Positions 8,701 through 15,818 of a stretch of 64,000 bases of DNA are shown in pieces. Location of the stretch: positions 92,083-156,082 of the forward strand of contig NZ_LTBC01000005.1 of assembly GCF_001594015.1 (NCBI RefSeq), given 5' to 3'. Position numbers and translations under genes: made by a program. The notes under the pieces are model-generated. The model did not search any database and was not told where the DNA came from. It was given only the letters and a program-made list of their open reading frames with translations. This DNA is from Moorella mulderi DSM 14980. Its GTDB lineage: Bacteria; Bacillota; DSM-521; Neomoorellales; Neomoorellaceae. How positions within the stretch are numbered: the first letter of the stretch is position 1; the number at the start of each line of letters is the position of its first letter.

Positions 8701-9906
8701 GTGCAAATTCTGGCTCTAAACTGCGGGGGGTCTTCGATTAAATATAAAGTTTTTTCCATGCCCGAAGAAAAAGTATTGGTCCAGGGCAGCGTTGAACGCA
8801 TCGGCAGCCAGGGAACTACTCTACGGCATCAAGATTTAACAGGCGAGGCGGCTGAGTGCCGGAAGCATTTACCCCGGGGTGACTATGGCGAAGCCCTGGA
8901 AGAAATCCTTAAGTTATTGCAGCCTTACCGGATTGATGCCGTCGGTCACCGGGTGGTTCACGGCGGCGCGAGCCTCCGGCGGCCGGCCCGGATTGATGCC
9001 GCTGTCCTGGCCACTTTAAAGGCCTGCTGCCAGCTGGCCCCCCTGCACAACCCGGCCAACGTTGCCGGTATCGAGGCCGTGGCGCGACTCCTGCCGGAAG
9101 TACCCCAGGTGGCCGTCTGCGACAATACTTTTCATCTGACCCTGCCGCCCCGGGCCTATCTCTACGGCCTGCCCTATGAATATTACGAGCGATACGGCCT
9201 GCGCCGTTACGGTTTCCACGGGATAACTTTCAGCTATATGGTCCACCGCGCCGCGGCAATGCTGGGACGGGATCTGCAGGAGCTAAAAATTGTGTCCCTC
9301 ATGCTCGGCAGCGGCACTACGGCTAACGCCTGCTGCGGCGGGGAATCTATCGATGTCTCTACCGGCTTCACGCCCACGGAGGGGTTACTCCAGTCGACCC
9401 GCTGCGGCGATGTCGACCCTGGCGTCCTTGTTTATCTCCTGCGCCAGGAAGGCCTTGCCCCCGATGCCCTGGAGGAAGTCATCAACAAAAAAGGCGGCTG
9501 GCTGGGTATCTCCGGCATCAGCAACGATTACCGGGCGGTGGAAGAAGCCGCCCGTCAGGGGCATGAACGGGCCCGCCTGGCCCTGGAAGTCCTGGCCTAC
9601 CGGGCGAAAAAATATATCGGCGCCTATGCGGCGGCCATGGGCGGGATTGACGTCCTGATTTTCTCCGGTGGCATCGGCGAAAAGAGTAGCAGCCTGCGCC
9701 GGGAAATCTGCCGCGGCCTGGAGTTCCTGGGTATCAAGCTGGATGATGAACGCAATGAAAACGGCAGCGGCGACCGCTTAATCTCCAGCCCGGAGGCCAG
9801 CGTCCAGGTCCTGGTGGTGCATACCGATGAAGAAGTAATGATCGCCCGGGAAACTGTAAAGGTGTTGACCGGGAAAGAGCCCTCCGGGGCTTTTGGCCAG
9901 GGGTGA
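8701..9906 (+). CDS. ackA: Acetate/propionate kinase family, probable acyl-phosphate to acid ATP-forming kinase
   Basis: A 401-residue acetokinase-family protein: ILALNCGGSSIKYKVF at the N terminus, VGHRVVHGGA, VAVCDNTFHLTLPP, RRYGFHGITFSYM, SLMLGSGTTANAC and the C-terminal IFSGGIGEKSS. It starts with GTG, preceded by gggaggga. AckA enzymes turn acyl-phosphate plus ADP into acid plus ATP. Here the gene lies 97 bases after the shell vertex gene, so it probably takes the PduL product (lactoyl-, propionyl- or acetyl-phosphate) in the cytosol. The motif DTAFHxTMP of typical AckA is NTFHLTLPP here, suggesting a shifted substrate range; this is inference. It overlaps the frame upstream of the next kinase. 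Confidence 0.9.
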   Translation: MQILALNCGGSSIKYKVFSMPEEKVLVQGSVERIGSQGTTLRHQDLTGEAAECRKHLPRGDYGEALEEILKLLQPYRIDAVGHRVVHGGASLRRPARIDAAVLATLKACCQLAPLHNPANVAGIEAVARLLPEVPQVAVCDNTFHLTLPPRAYLYGLPYEYYERYGLRRYGFHGITFSYMVHRAAAMLGRDLQELKIVSLMLGSGTTANACCGGESIDVSTGFTPTEGLLQSTRCGDVDPGVLVYLLRQEGLAPDALEEVINKKGGWLGISGISNDYRAVEEAARQGHERARLALEVLAYRAKKYIGAYAAAMGGIDVLIFSGGIGEKSSSLRREICRGLEFLGIKLDDERNENGSGDRLISSPEASVQVLVVHTDEEVMIARETVKVLTGKEPSGAFGQG

Positions 9907-9953
9907 TCCCGATCCCATTTTACCGCAATTATTTCCAAAGGAGCTGGGCAAGC

Positions 9954-11420
9954 ATGCGCTATCTTGCCTTTGACCTGGGGGCAGAGAGCGGCCGGGCCAT
10001 AATCGGTACCCTGGAGGATGCCCGCCTCACCCTGGAAGAAATCTATCGTTTTCCCAACGAACCGGTACGGATTCCGGACGGCCTGCACTGGGATGTTTTA
10101 CGCCTCTTTCACGAAATGAAAGAAGGCCTGCGCCGGGCCACGGCCCGTTACGGGACGGGCCTTAAAAGCCTGGCCGTCGACACCTGGGGCGTGGACTTCG
10201 GCCTCCTGGGGGAAAAGGATGTCCTCCTGGGCAATCCTTACCACTACCGGGACGACCGCACCCGGGGCGTGATGGAAGAAGCTTTCAAAGTTGTACCCAG
10301 GGAAGAGATTTTTTCCCAGACGGGCATCCAGTTTATGCCCATCAACTCCCTTTACCAGCTTCTGGCCTGGCGGCAGCAGCAGCCCGCCATGTTAAGCCAG
10401 GCGCAGACCCTGTTGATGATGCCCGACCTCTTCAACTTCTTTTTTACCGGCATAAAAGCCGGGGAATTCACCAACGCCAGCACCACCCAGATGTACAACC
10501 CCCGTACCGGCACCTGGGCCACCGGGATGCTGGAAAAATTAGGATTACCGGTTGCCATCCTGCCGGCCATTAACCCGCCGGGGACGATTGTGGGCCCACT
10601 TTTACCCCGGGTGGCCAGGGAAACAGGAGCGGGGGAAATAGCTGTCATTGCCCCCGGCAGCCACGATACGGCCAGCGCCGTAGCCGCCGTGCCGGCAACA
10701 GGGCCGGACTACATGTACATCAGCTGCGGTACCTGGTCGTTAGTAGGGGTGGAGGTCAGGGAACCGGTAATCAACGAGCAAACGTTGAGCCTCAACTTTA
10801 CCAACGAAGGCGGGGTAGGAGGTACCTTCCGGCTCCTCAAGAACGTCACCGGCCTGTGGCTGGTCCAGGAGTGCCGCCGCGCCTGGGCGCGCCGGGGAGA
10901 AGAATTAAGTTACGGCGAGCTGACGGCCCTGGCCCGGGAGGCCAGTCCCTTGACTGCCGTTATCGACCCGGACCACCCGGCCTTCCTGAACCCGGAAGAC
11001 ATGCCGGCGGCCATCCAGGCCTACTGCCGGGAAACGGGCCAGCCGGTACCCCAGACTAAAGGCGAAATCGTCAGGTGCGCCCTGGAAAGCCTGGCCCTGA
11101 AATACCGCTGGGTGCTGGAAAAGCTGGAGGGTATACTGGGGAAGGAACTTCCGGTTATTCACATGGTTGGCGGCGGCACGCGGAACGAGCTTCTCTGCCG
11201 GTTTACCGCCAGTGCCACCGGGCGCCCGGTGGTGGCCGGTCCGGTGGAAGCTACGGCCGCCGGCAACCTCCTGGTCCAGGCTATGGCCATGGGAGAAGTG
11301 GGAAGCTTGAATGAAGCCCGGAAAATCGTTCGTCGTTCCTTTGCCCTAAAAACTTATGAAGCAGAAAAGACAGATGTGTGGGAGGAAAAGTATGAGGCAT
11401 TTATTAGGCTGCTGGGCTGA
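9954..11420 (+). CDS. rhaB: Rhamnulokinase-type FGGY sugar kinase
   Basis: A 488-residue FGGY kinase. I chose ATG 9954 because aaaggag lies 9-15 bases before it; an in-frame GTG at 9903 would add 17 residues with no RBS. RhaB-like signatures are FDLGAESGRAIIG, the DTWGVDFGLL loop, YHYRDDRT, INSLYQLLA, SHDTASAVAAVP, YISCGTWSLVGVE and the late MVGGGTRNELLCRF. The family phosphorylates L-rhamnulose, and several members also take L-fuculose. With fucI upstream and no separate fuculokinase here, this enzyme may serve both L-fucose and L-rhamnose. Substrate is inferred. Confidence 0.88.
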   Translation: MRYLAFDLGAESGRAIIGTLEDARLTLEEIYRFPNEPVRIPDGLHWDVLRLFHEMKEGLRRATARYGTGLKSLAVDTWGVDFGLLGEKDVLLGNPYHYRDDRTRGVMEEAFKVVPREEIFSQTGIQFMPINSLYQLLAWRQQQPAMLSQAQTLLMMPDLFNFFFTGIKAGEFTNASTTQMYNPRTGTWATGMLEKLGLPVAILPAINPPGTIVGPLLPRVARETGAGEIAVIAPGSHDTASAVAAVPATGPDYMYISCGTWSLVGVEVREPVINEQTLSLNFTNEGGVGGTFRLLKNVTGLWLVQECRRAWARRGEELSYGELTALAREASPLTAVIDPDHPAFLNPEDMPAAIQAYCRETGQPVPQTKGEIVRCALESLALKYRWVLEKLEGILGKELPVIHMVGGGTRNELLCRFTASATGRPVVAGPVEATAAGNLLVQAMAMGEVGSLNEARKIVRRSFALKTYEAEKTDVWEEKYEAFIRLLG

Positions 11421-11466
11421 TACTTCCCCATAGTTTGTCGTGTTATTTACCATGGAGGTATATTAT

Positions 11467-13149
11467 ATGGATGACTATAATCTGGTCATCGGCGTCGACT
11501 TTGGCACCGATTCGGTGCGGGCGGTGGTGGTCGACGCCGCCACCGGGGAAGAGCTGGCCAGTGAGGTAGCATATTACCGGCGCTGGGCCGCAGGTAAATA
11601 CTGTGACCCGGCCCGGAATCAATTCCGCCAGCATCCCCTGGACTATCTCGAAGGGCTGGAAACCGCCGTCAAGGGGGCCCTGGCCAAATTGCCGCCGGAG
11701 GCCGCGCAGCGGGCAGCGGGCATCGGCATCGACACCACCGGTTCAACACCGGGCCCCGTCGATGCAGGTGGGCGGCCCCTGGCCCTGTGCGAAGAATTCA
11801 GCGAGAACCCCAACGCCATGTTCATACTCTGGAAGGACCACACCGCCGTGCAGGAGGCCGGGGAGATCAACCATGCGGCCCGCCACTGGGGCGACACCGA
11901 CTTCACCAAATATGAAGGTGGGGTCTATTCCTCCGAGTGGTTCTGGGCCAAGGTCCTCCACATATTACGTCACGACCCGGCGGTAAGGGCAGCAGCCTAT
12001 TCCTGGGTAGAACATTGCGACTGGATACCGGCCTTGCTCACAGGCACCGAAAACCCCCGCCTCCTCAAGAGAAGCCGCTGTGCGGCCGGGCACAAAGCAA
12101 TGTGGCACGAAGAATGGGGAGGGCTGCCGCCGGAGGAATTCCTGGTACGTATCGACCCCCTCCTGCAGGGCATGCGCGACCGGCTCTACAGCAAGACGTA
12201 CACCGCTGCTACCAGGGCCGGAAATCTCACGCCCGCCTGGGCGGAGCGGCTTGGTCTACCGCCGGGGATCGCGGTAGCGGTAGGGGCCTTGGACGCCCAC
12301 ATGGGGGCCGTTGGCGGCGGGATTACCCCCGGAGCCCTGGTGAAGATCATGGGCACTTCCACATGTGATATTATGGTTGCTCATAAGGAAACAATCGGCG
12401 ATAAATTAATCGGCGGCATCTGCGGCCAGGTAGACGGCTCGGTCATACCCGGCCTCATCGGCCTGGAGGCAGGCCAGTCAGCCTACGGCGACGTCTATGC
12501 CTGGTTCAAAGACCTCCTCACCTGGCCCCTGGAGGCCATCTTGCCGGAAACCTCCCTGGTAAATAGGGAGACCGGTGAAAAGTTGCAGGAAGAGATAGAA
12601 GGCTGCCTCCTCCAGTGCCTTTCGGAAGAAGCAGCCAGGATCAATGCTGGCGAGACTGGATTATTGGCCCTGGACTGGCTCAACGGCCGGCGGACCCCCT
12701 ACGCCGACCAGACACTGAAGGGAGCCATTACCGGCCTGACCCTTGGAACCACCGCGCCGAAGATCTTCCGCGCCTTGGTAGAGGCTACGGCTTACGGGGC
12801 CAGGGCCATCAACGACCGGTTTATGGAAGAAGGCATAGCAATCAAAGAAGTCATCGCCCTGGGCGGCATTGCCAGGAAGAACGACTTTGCTATGCAGGTC
12901 CTGGCCGATGTGCTAGCCATGCCCATCAAGATAGCAGCCTCGGACCAGACCTGCGCCCTGGGGGCAGCCATGTTCGGTGCCGTTGCTGCCGGGTTGTACC
13001 CGGCGGTGGAGGCGGCCCAGGAAAAGATGGGCTGCGGCTTCACGAAAACCTATACCCCTGACCCGGAAAATGCCGCCAGGTACCGCGAGCTGTATCGGGC
13101 GTACTTAAACCTGGGCAGTATGCTGGAGGGAGTTTTACAGAAATTGTAG
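11467..13149 (+). CDS. araB: Ribulokinase (AraB-type FGGY kinase)
   Basis: A 560-residue FGGY kinase, the normal AraB length. ATG 11467 follows ggaggt with 7 bases of spacing; in-frame GTG 11440 and ATG 11452 are less suitable. AraB features include VIGVDFGTDSVRAVVVD, ASEVAYYRRW, GIGIDTTGSTPGPVD, LWKDHTAVQEA, the YEGGVYSSEWFWAKVLH segment, WVEHCDWIPALLTG, SRCAAGHKAMWH, and MGTSTCDIMV. It phosphorylates L-ribulose (also D-ribulose) at O5. In a fucose BMC operon it may handle D-ribulose produced from D-arabinose by FucI, or L-ribulose, feeding the class II aldolase. The reason for its being here is inference. Confidence 0.92.
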   Translation: MDDYNLVIGVDFGTDSVRAVVVDAATGEELASEVAYYRRWAAGKYCDPARNQFRQHPLDYLEGLETAVKGALAKLPPEAAQRAAGIGIDTTGSTPGPVDAGGRPLALCEEFSENPNAMFILWKDHTAVQEAGEINHAARHWGDTDFTKYEGGVYSSEWFWAKVLHILRHDPAVRAAAYSWVEHCDWIPALLTGTENPRLLKRSRCAAGHKAMWHEEWGGLPPEEFLVRIDPLLQGMRDRLYSKTYTAATRAGNLTPAWAERLGLPPGIAVAVGALDAHMGAVGGGITPGALVKIMGTSTCDIMVAHKETIGDKLIGGICGQVDGSVIPGLIGLEAGQSAYGDVYAWFKDLLTWPLEAILPETSLVNRETGEKLQEEIEGCLLQCLSEEAARINAGETGLLALDWLNGRRTPYADQTLKGAITGLTLGTTAPKIFRALVEATAYGARAINDRFMEEGIAIKEVIALGGIARKNDFAMQVLADVLAMPIKIAASDQTCALGAAMFGAVAAGLYPAVEAAQEKMGCGFTKTYTPDPENAARYRELYRAYLNLGSMLEGVLQKL

Positions 13150-13248
13150 TTAGGAAAAATTGCTAGTTAAACCTGGCTTAATTGTGAAATTGGGAACATA
13201 AGCGGAGCAAAAGCGGTGATGATGTGGAGAGGGTGTGGGGGTATCCGG

Positions 13249-13265
13249 GTTAAGTGTAACTTAAC
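13249..13265. repeat. Short inverted repeat after araB
   Basis: GTTAAGT and ACTTAAC are perfect 7-base arms around a 3-base loop, flanked by GGG and CCC. There is no T run on either side, so it is a weak terminator at best. It lies at the 3' end of the BMC operon and at the end of the reverse-strand antitoxin-like remnant. Confidence 0.35.
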
Positions 13266-13503
13266 ACCCTGAGGGGGAAGCCATGGGCTGCCGCAATTTT
13301 TTCACCCAATCAGCGCCGGAGTTGTTAACCCATTCCGGGACATCCTCGGCCGCCAGAATACCGCGCGTATTTTTAAATGCTTGAACTTGCATTTCGCGCC
13401 GCATTTTCTCAACAACTGCCTCGACGATAAAACGGTTCCGGTTGGAGAAATGCAACTTCGCATTAAGCGATCTGAACCGGGGGGCATAGGAAGACAGGCA
13501 AAT
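13261..13503 (-). pseudogene. Remnant of a small ribbon-helix-helix (antitoxin-like) gene
   Basis: The reverse strand reads through about 80 codons that include NRNRFIVEAVVEKMRRE, the signature of the second helix of CopG/MetJ-type DNA-binding proteins, followed by an acidic tail with EDVPEWVNNSGADWVKKLR. This tail pattern is common in small antitoxin-like RHH proteins. No ATG or GTG is available upstream of the domain: only a TTG at 13455 lies within it, and an in-frame stop lies at 13504-13506. The N-terminal beta strand that contacts DNA is not recognisable. I read it as a decayed gene in the space between the BMC operon and the rimP operon. No toxin partner is visible. Confidence 0.4.
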
Positions 13504-13515
13504 TTATTTTTTCCC

Positions 13516-13544
13516 TTGCAGCCCGGAACAACCTGTGCTATACT
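13516..13544 (+). promoter_or_regulatory. Housekeeping promoter for the rimP-nusA-infB operon
   Basis: TTGCAG (13516-13521) and TATACT (13539-13544) are separated by 17 bases, a near-consensus sigma-A arrangement. The -10 lies inside the loop of an overlapping hairpin (see the terminator entry). Confidence 0.7.
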
Positions 13545-13562
13545 ATTTCCAGGTTGTTTTTT
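13527..13562 (+). terminator. Rho-independent terminator overlapping the rimP promoter
   Basis: AACAACCTG (13527-13535) and CAGGTTGTT (13550-13558) are perfect complementary arms and are followed by a run of six T. The structure would end transcripts from the left and overlaps the promoter that starts the rimP operon. Confidence 0.6.
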
Positions 13563-13591
13563 CAGGCCGACATTACTTGCTGTTTAGCTGG

Positions 13592-13619
13592 AAAAGAGTG
13601 GGTTCCTGCCCACTCTTTT
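13592..13619 (+). promoter_or_regulatory. rimP leader hairpin
   Basis: AAAAGAGTGGG and CCCACTCTTTT form an 11-base perfect stem with a 6-base loop, 28 bases before the rimP start. A conserved hairpin of this type occurs in the 5' leader of rimP operons in Firmicutes (rimP-leader RNA). The downstream arm ends in TTTT, so it may also attenuate transcription. Confidence 0.65.
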
Positions 13620-13647
13620 ATGTTGAAAATTTAGGGAGGCCACTTTT

Positions 13648-14124
13648 TTGAGCAAGCTGACAGAGTTAATCCAGGGCCTGGTAGAACCAGTCCTGACCGG
13701 GATGGGCTACGAACTGGTCGACCTGCAATACGGCCGGGAAGGAGGGCGCTATATCCTGCGGCTGTTTATCGACCGGCCGGAAGGTATTGGCCTGGATGAC
13801 TGTGAGAAGGTCAGCCGGATCGTCGGTGACATCCTGGACCAGGAGGACCCCATTCCCAACAGCTATTACCTGGAAGTATCATCGCCGGGCCTGGAGCGCC
13901 CCTTAAAAAAAGAAGCCGATTTTCAGCGTTTTGCCGGGCGTAAAGTTAGATTGCGTATGTTTGCCCCTATTGACGGTCAACGTCATTTTCAGGGGCGGCT
14001 CCTTGGTTACCAGGAGGGGCGGGTGCAGGTGCAGCTCGATGATGGGCGCCGGCTGGCCATCCCCCTGGACCAGGTAGCGACTGCCAGGCTGGTGTTTGAC
14101 CTGGCGGAGGATGAGGAGGCCTAA
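13648..14124 (+). CDS. rimP: Ribosome maturation factor RimP
   Basis: A 158-residue RimP with TTG start; gggaggcc lies about 8 bases upstream. Characteristic segments are [23 protein letters not shown], the [22 protein letters not shown] region, and [14 protein letters not shown] (about residues 72-85), followed by the C-terminal Sm-like domain. RimP helps maturation of the 30S subunit. It is the first gene of the rimP-nusA-rnpM-ylxQ-infB-rbfA operon, with nusA starting 2 bases after its stop. Confidence 0.97.
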   Translation: MSKLTELIQGLVEPVLTGMGYELVDLQYGREGGRYILRLFIDRPEGIGLDDCEKVSRIVGDILDQEDPIPNSYYLEVSSPGLERPLKKEADFQRFAGRKVRLRMFAPIDGQRHFQGRLLGYQEGRVQVQLDDGRRLAIPLDQVATARLVFDLAEDEEA

Positions 14125-14126
14125 GG

Positions 14127-15215
14127 ATGAATATCGAATTTATCCAAGCATTACGGGACCTGGAAAAGGAAAAGGGTATTAAGGTCGACATCCTGCTGGA
14201 AGCCATCGAAGCAGCCTTGATATCGGCTTATAAGAAAAATTTTGGGTCGGCCCAGAATGTCCGGGTGGAAATCCAGCGCGATACAGGGGAGATTAAAGTC
14301 CTGGCCCAGCGCCAGGTGGTAGAAGAGGTAGGCGATCCCCGGACGGAGATTTCCCTGGCTGAAGCCCGGGCCATAAATAGCAATTATGAGATTGGCGATG
14401 TGGTGGAAAAGGAGGTAACGCCGCGGGATTTTGGGCGTATTGCTGCCCAGACGGCCAAACAGGTAGTCGTCCAGCGTATTCGTGAAGCCGAGCGGAGTTT
14501 AATTTACGATGAGTTTATTGGCCGCGAGAACGATATTGTTACCGGGGTTGTCCAGCGCCAGGAGGGTAAAAATATTATCCTTGACCTGGGCCGGGCCGAG
14601 GCCATCCTCCTGCCCAGCGAGCAAAGTCCCGGTGAGGTTTACCGCCAGGGAGAACGTTTAAAAGCTTATATCCTGGAAGTACGCAAGACCAACAAAGGAC
14701 CGCAAATCCTGGTGTCCCGCACCCATACCGGCCTGATTAAAAGGCTTTTTGAATTGGAAGTACCGGAAATTCATGATGGGATTGTGGAAATTAAGGGAGT
14801 GGCCCGGGAAGCCGGTGCTCGCTCCAAAATTGCCGTCCATTCCCGGGATGAAAAGGTTGACCCCGTCGGCGCCTGTGTGGGGCCTAAAGGCTCCCGGGTG
14901 CAGGCAGTGGTCCAGGAACTCCGGGGCGAAAAGGTCGATATTATTAAATGGAGTGATGACCCGGCTGTTTTTGTGGCCAACTCCTTGAGCCCGGCCAGGG
15001 TCCTGGACGTTACCGTGGATGAAGAAAATAAGGTTAGCCAGGTAATTGTCCCTGATAACCAGTTATCCCTGGCCATTGGCAAGGAAGGCCAGAATGCCCG
15101 CCTGGCGGCAAGGATAACAGGGTGGAAAATCGATATTAAAAGTGAGTCGGAAGCTGGTGACTGGGATACCTGGGATAATGACCTGGAACTTGAAGGCGGG
15201 ATAGAGGAGGAGTAA
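14127..15215 (+). CDS. nusA: Transcription termination/antitermination factor NusA
   Basis: A 362-residue NusA of the short (Firmicutes) type, lacking the C-terminal acidic repeats of E. coli NusA. Domains in order: N-terminal RNA polymerase-binding domain (1-125, MNIEFIQALRDLEKEKGI), S1 domain (about 135-200, NDIVTGVVQRQEGKNIILDLG), then KH1 (EIHDGIVEIKGVAREAGARSK, GACVGPKGSRVQAV) and KH2 (LAIGKEGQNARLAARI). It binds nascent RNA and modulates pausing. The gene overlaps the tight operon spacing: 2 bases after rimP, 2 bases before rnpM. Confidence 0.97.
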   Translation: MNIEFIQALRDLEKEKGIKVDILLEAIEAALISAYKKNFGSAQNVRVEIQRDTGEIKVLAQRQVVEEVGDPRTEISLAEARAINSNYEIGDVVEKEVTPRDFGRIAAQTAKQVVVQRIREAERSLIYDEFIGRENDIVTGVVQRQEGKNIILDLGRAEAILLPSEQSPGEVYRQGERLKAYILEVRKTNKGPQILVSRTHTGLIKRLFELEVPEIHDGIVEIKGVAREAGARSKIAVHSRDEKVDPVGACVGPKGSRVQAVVQELRGEKVDIIKWSDDPAVFVANSLSPARVLDVTVDEENKVSQVIVPDNQLSLAIGKEGQNARLAARITGWKIDIKSESEAGDWDTWDNDLELEGGIEEE

Positions 15216-15217
15216 GC

Positions 15218-15499
15218 TTGCCCAAGCCCAGGAAAATACCCGTACGGATGTGTGTCGGTTGCCGGGCGCGCAATGATAAGCGTAATTTATTGCGCGTTGT
15301 CCGTACACCGGCGCAAGAGGTGGTTCTTGACCCTACCGGGAAACGTGCCGGGAGAGGGGCCTATATCTGCCCCAGGGTGGAATGCCTGCGCAAAGCCGTT
15401 AAAAGCCGGGCCCTGGAGCGGGCTCTAGGCGTAAGTTTAACCCCGGAGGTCCTGGCAGATCTCGAGGCCAGTCTCAGCCAGGGCAATGGCAATGAATGA
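15218..15499 (+). CDS. rnpM: RnpM (YlxR), RNase P modulator
   Basis: A 93-residue DUF448/YlxR protein with TTG start and gaggag RBS inside the nusA end. The family signature is VRMCVGCRARNDKRNLLRVVR near the N terminus and GRGAYICPRVECLRKAVKSRALERAL. YlxR (renamed RnpM) binds RNase P RNA and modulates tRNA maturation. Position between nusA and the L7Ae-like gene is the standard one. Confidence 0.93.
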   Translation: MPKPRKIPVRMCVGCRARNDKRNLLRVVRTPAQEVVLDPTGKRAGRGAYICPRVECLRKAVKSRALERALGVSLTPEVLADLEASLSQGNGNE

Positions 15500-15800
15500 T
15501 GTTTATAACCTCCTTGGTCTGGCTTACCGGGCGGGCAAAGTAGCCTGGGGATACCAGGCAGTTATGGCGGCTTTAAAGAGGAGGAAAGTTTTTCTCCTGC
15601 TAATGGCGGGTGACAGCAGCCCCCGGCTAAAGAGAAAGTTGTTAACAACCTGCCGGGAGTACGCAATTGAAGGAATCGTTTATGGTGATAAAGTTACTAT
15701 GGGAGCAGCGCTAGGTAAACCTCCATGTGCCGTCGTCGGCGTTACTGATGCAAATCTGGCCAGGTTAATCCGGCAACATGTACGGGAGGTTGGTGCATGA
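15486..15800 (+). CDS. ylxQ: YlxQ, L7Ae/L30e-like K-turn RNA-binding protein
   Basis: A 104-residue member of the ribosomal L7Ae/L30e family: NLLGLAYRAGKVAWGYQAVMAALKR, FLLLMAGDSSPRLKRKLL and GKPPCAVVGVTDANLARLI. These small proteins bind kink-turn RNA. The start overlaps the rnpM stop by 14 bases; ATG 15492 (two residues shorter) is equally possible, since neither has a separate RBS and translational coupling is likely. Confidence 0.92.
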   Translation: MAMNDVYNLLGLAYRAGKVAWGYQAVMAALKRRKVFLLLMAGDSSPRLKRKLLTTCREYAIEGIVYGDKVTMGAALGKPPCAVVGVTDANLARLIRQHVREVGA

Positions 15801-15818
15801 GAATATGGGGGTGGTTTA

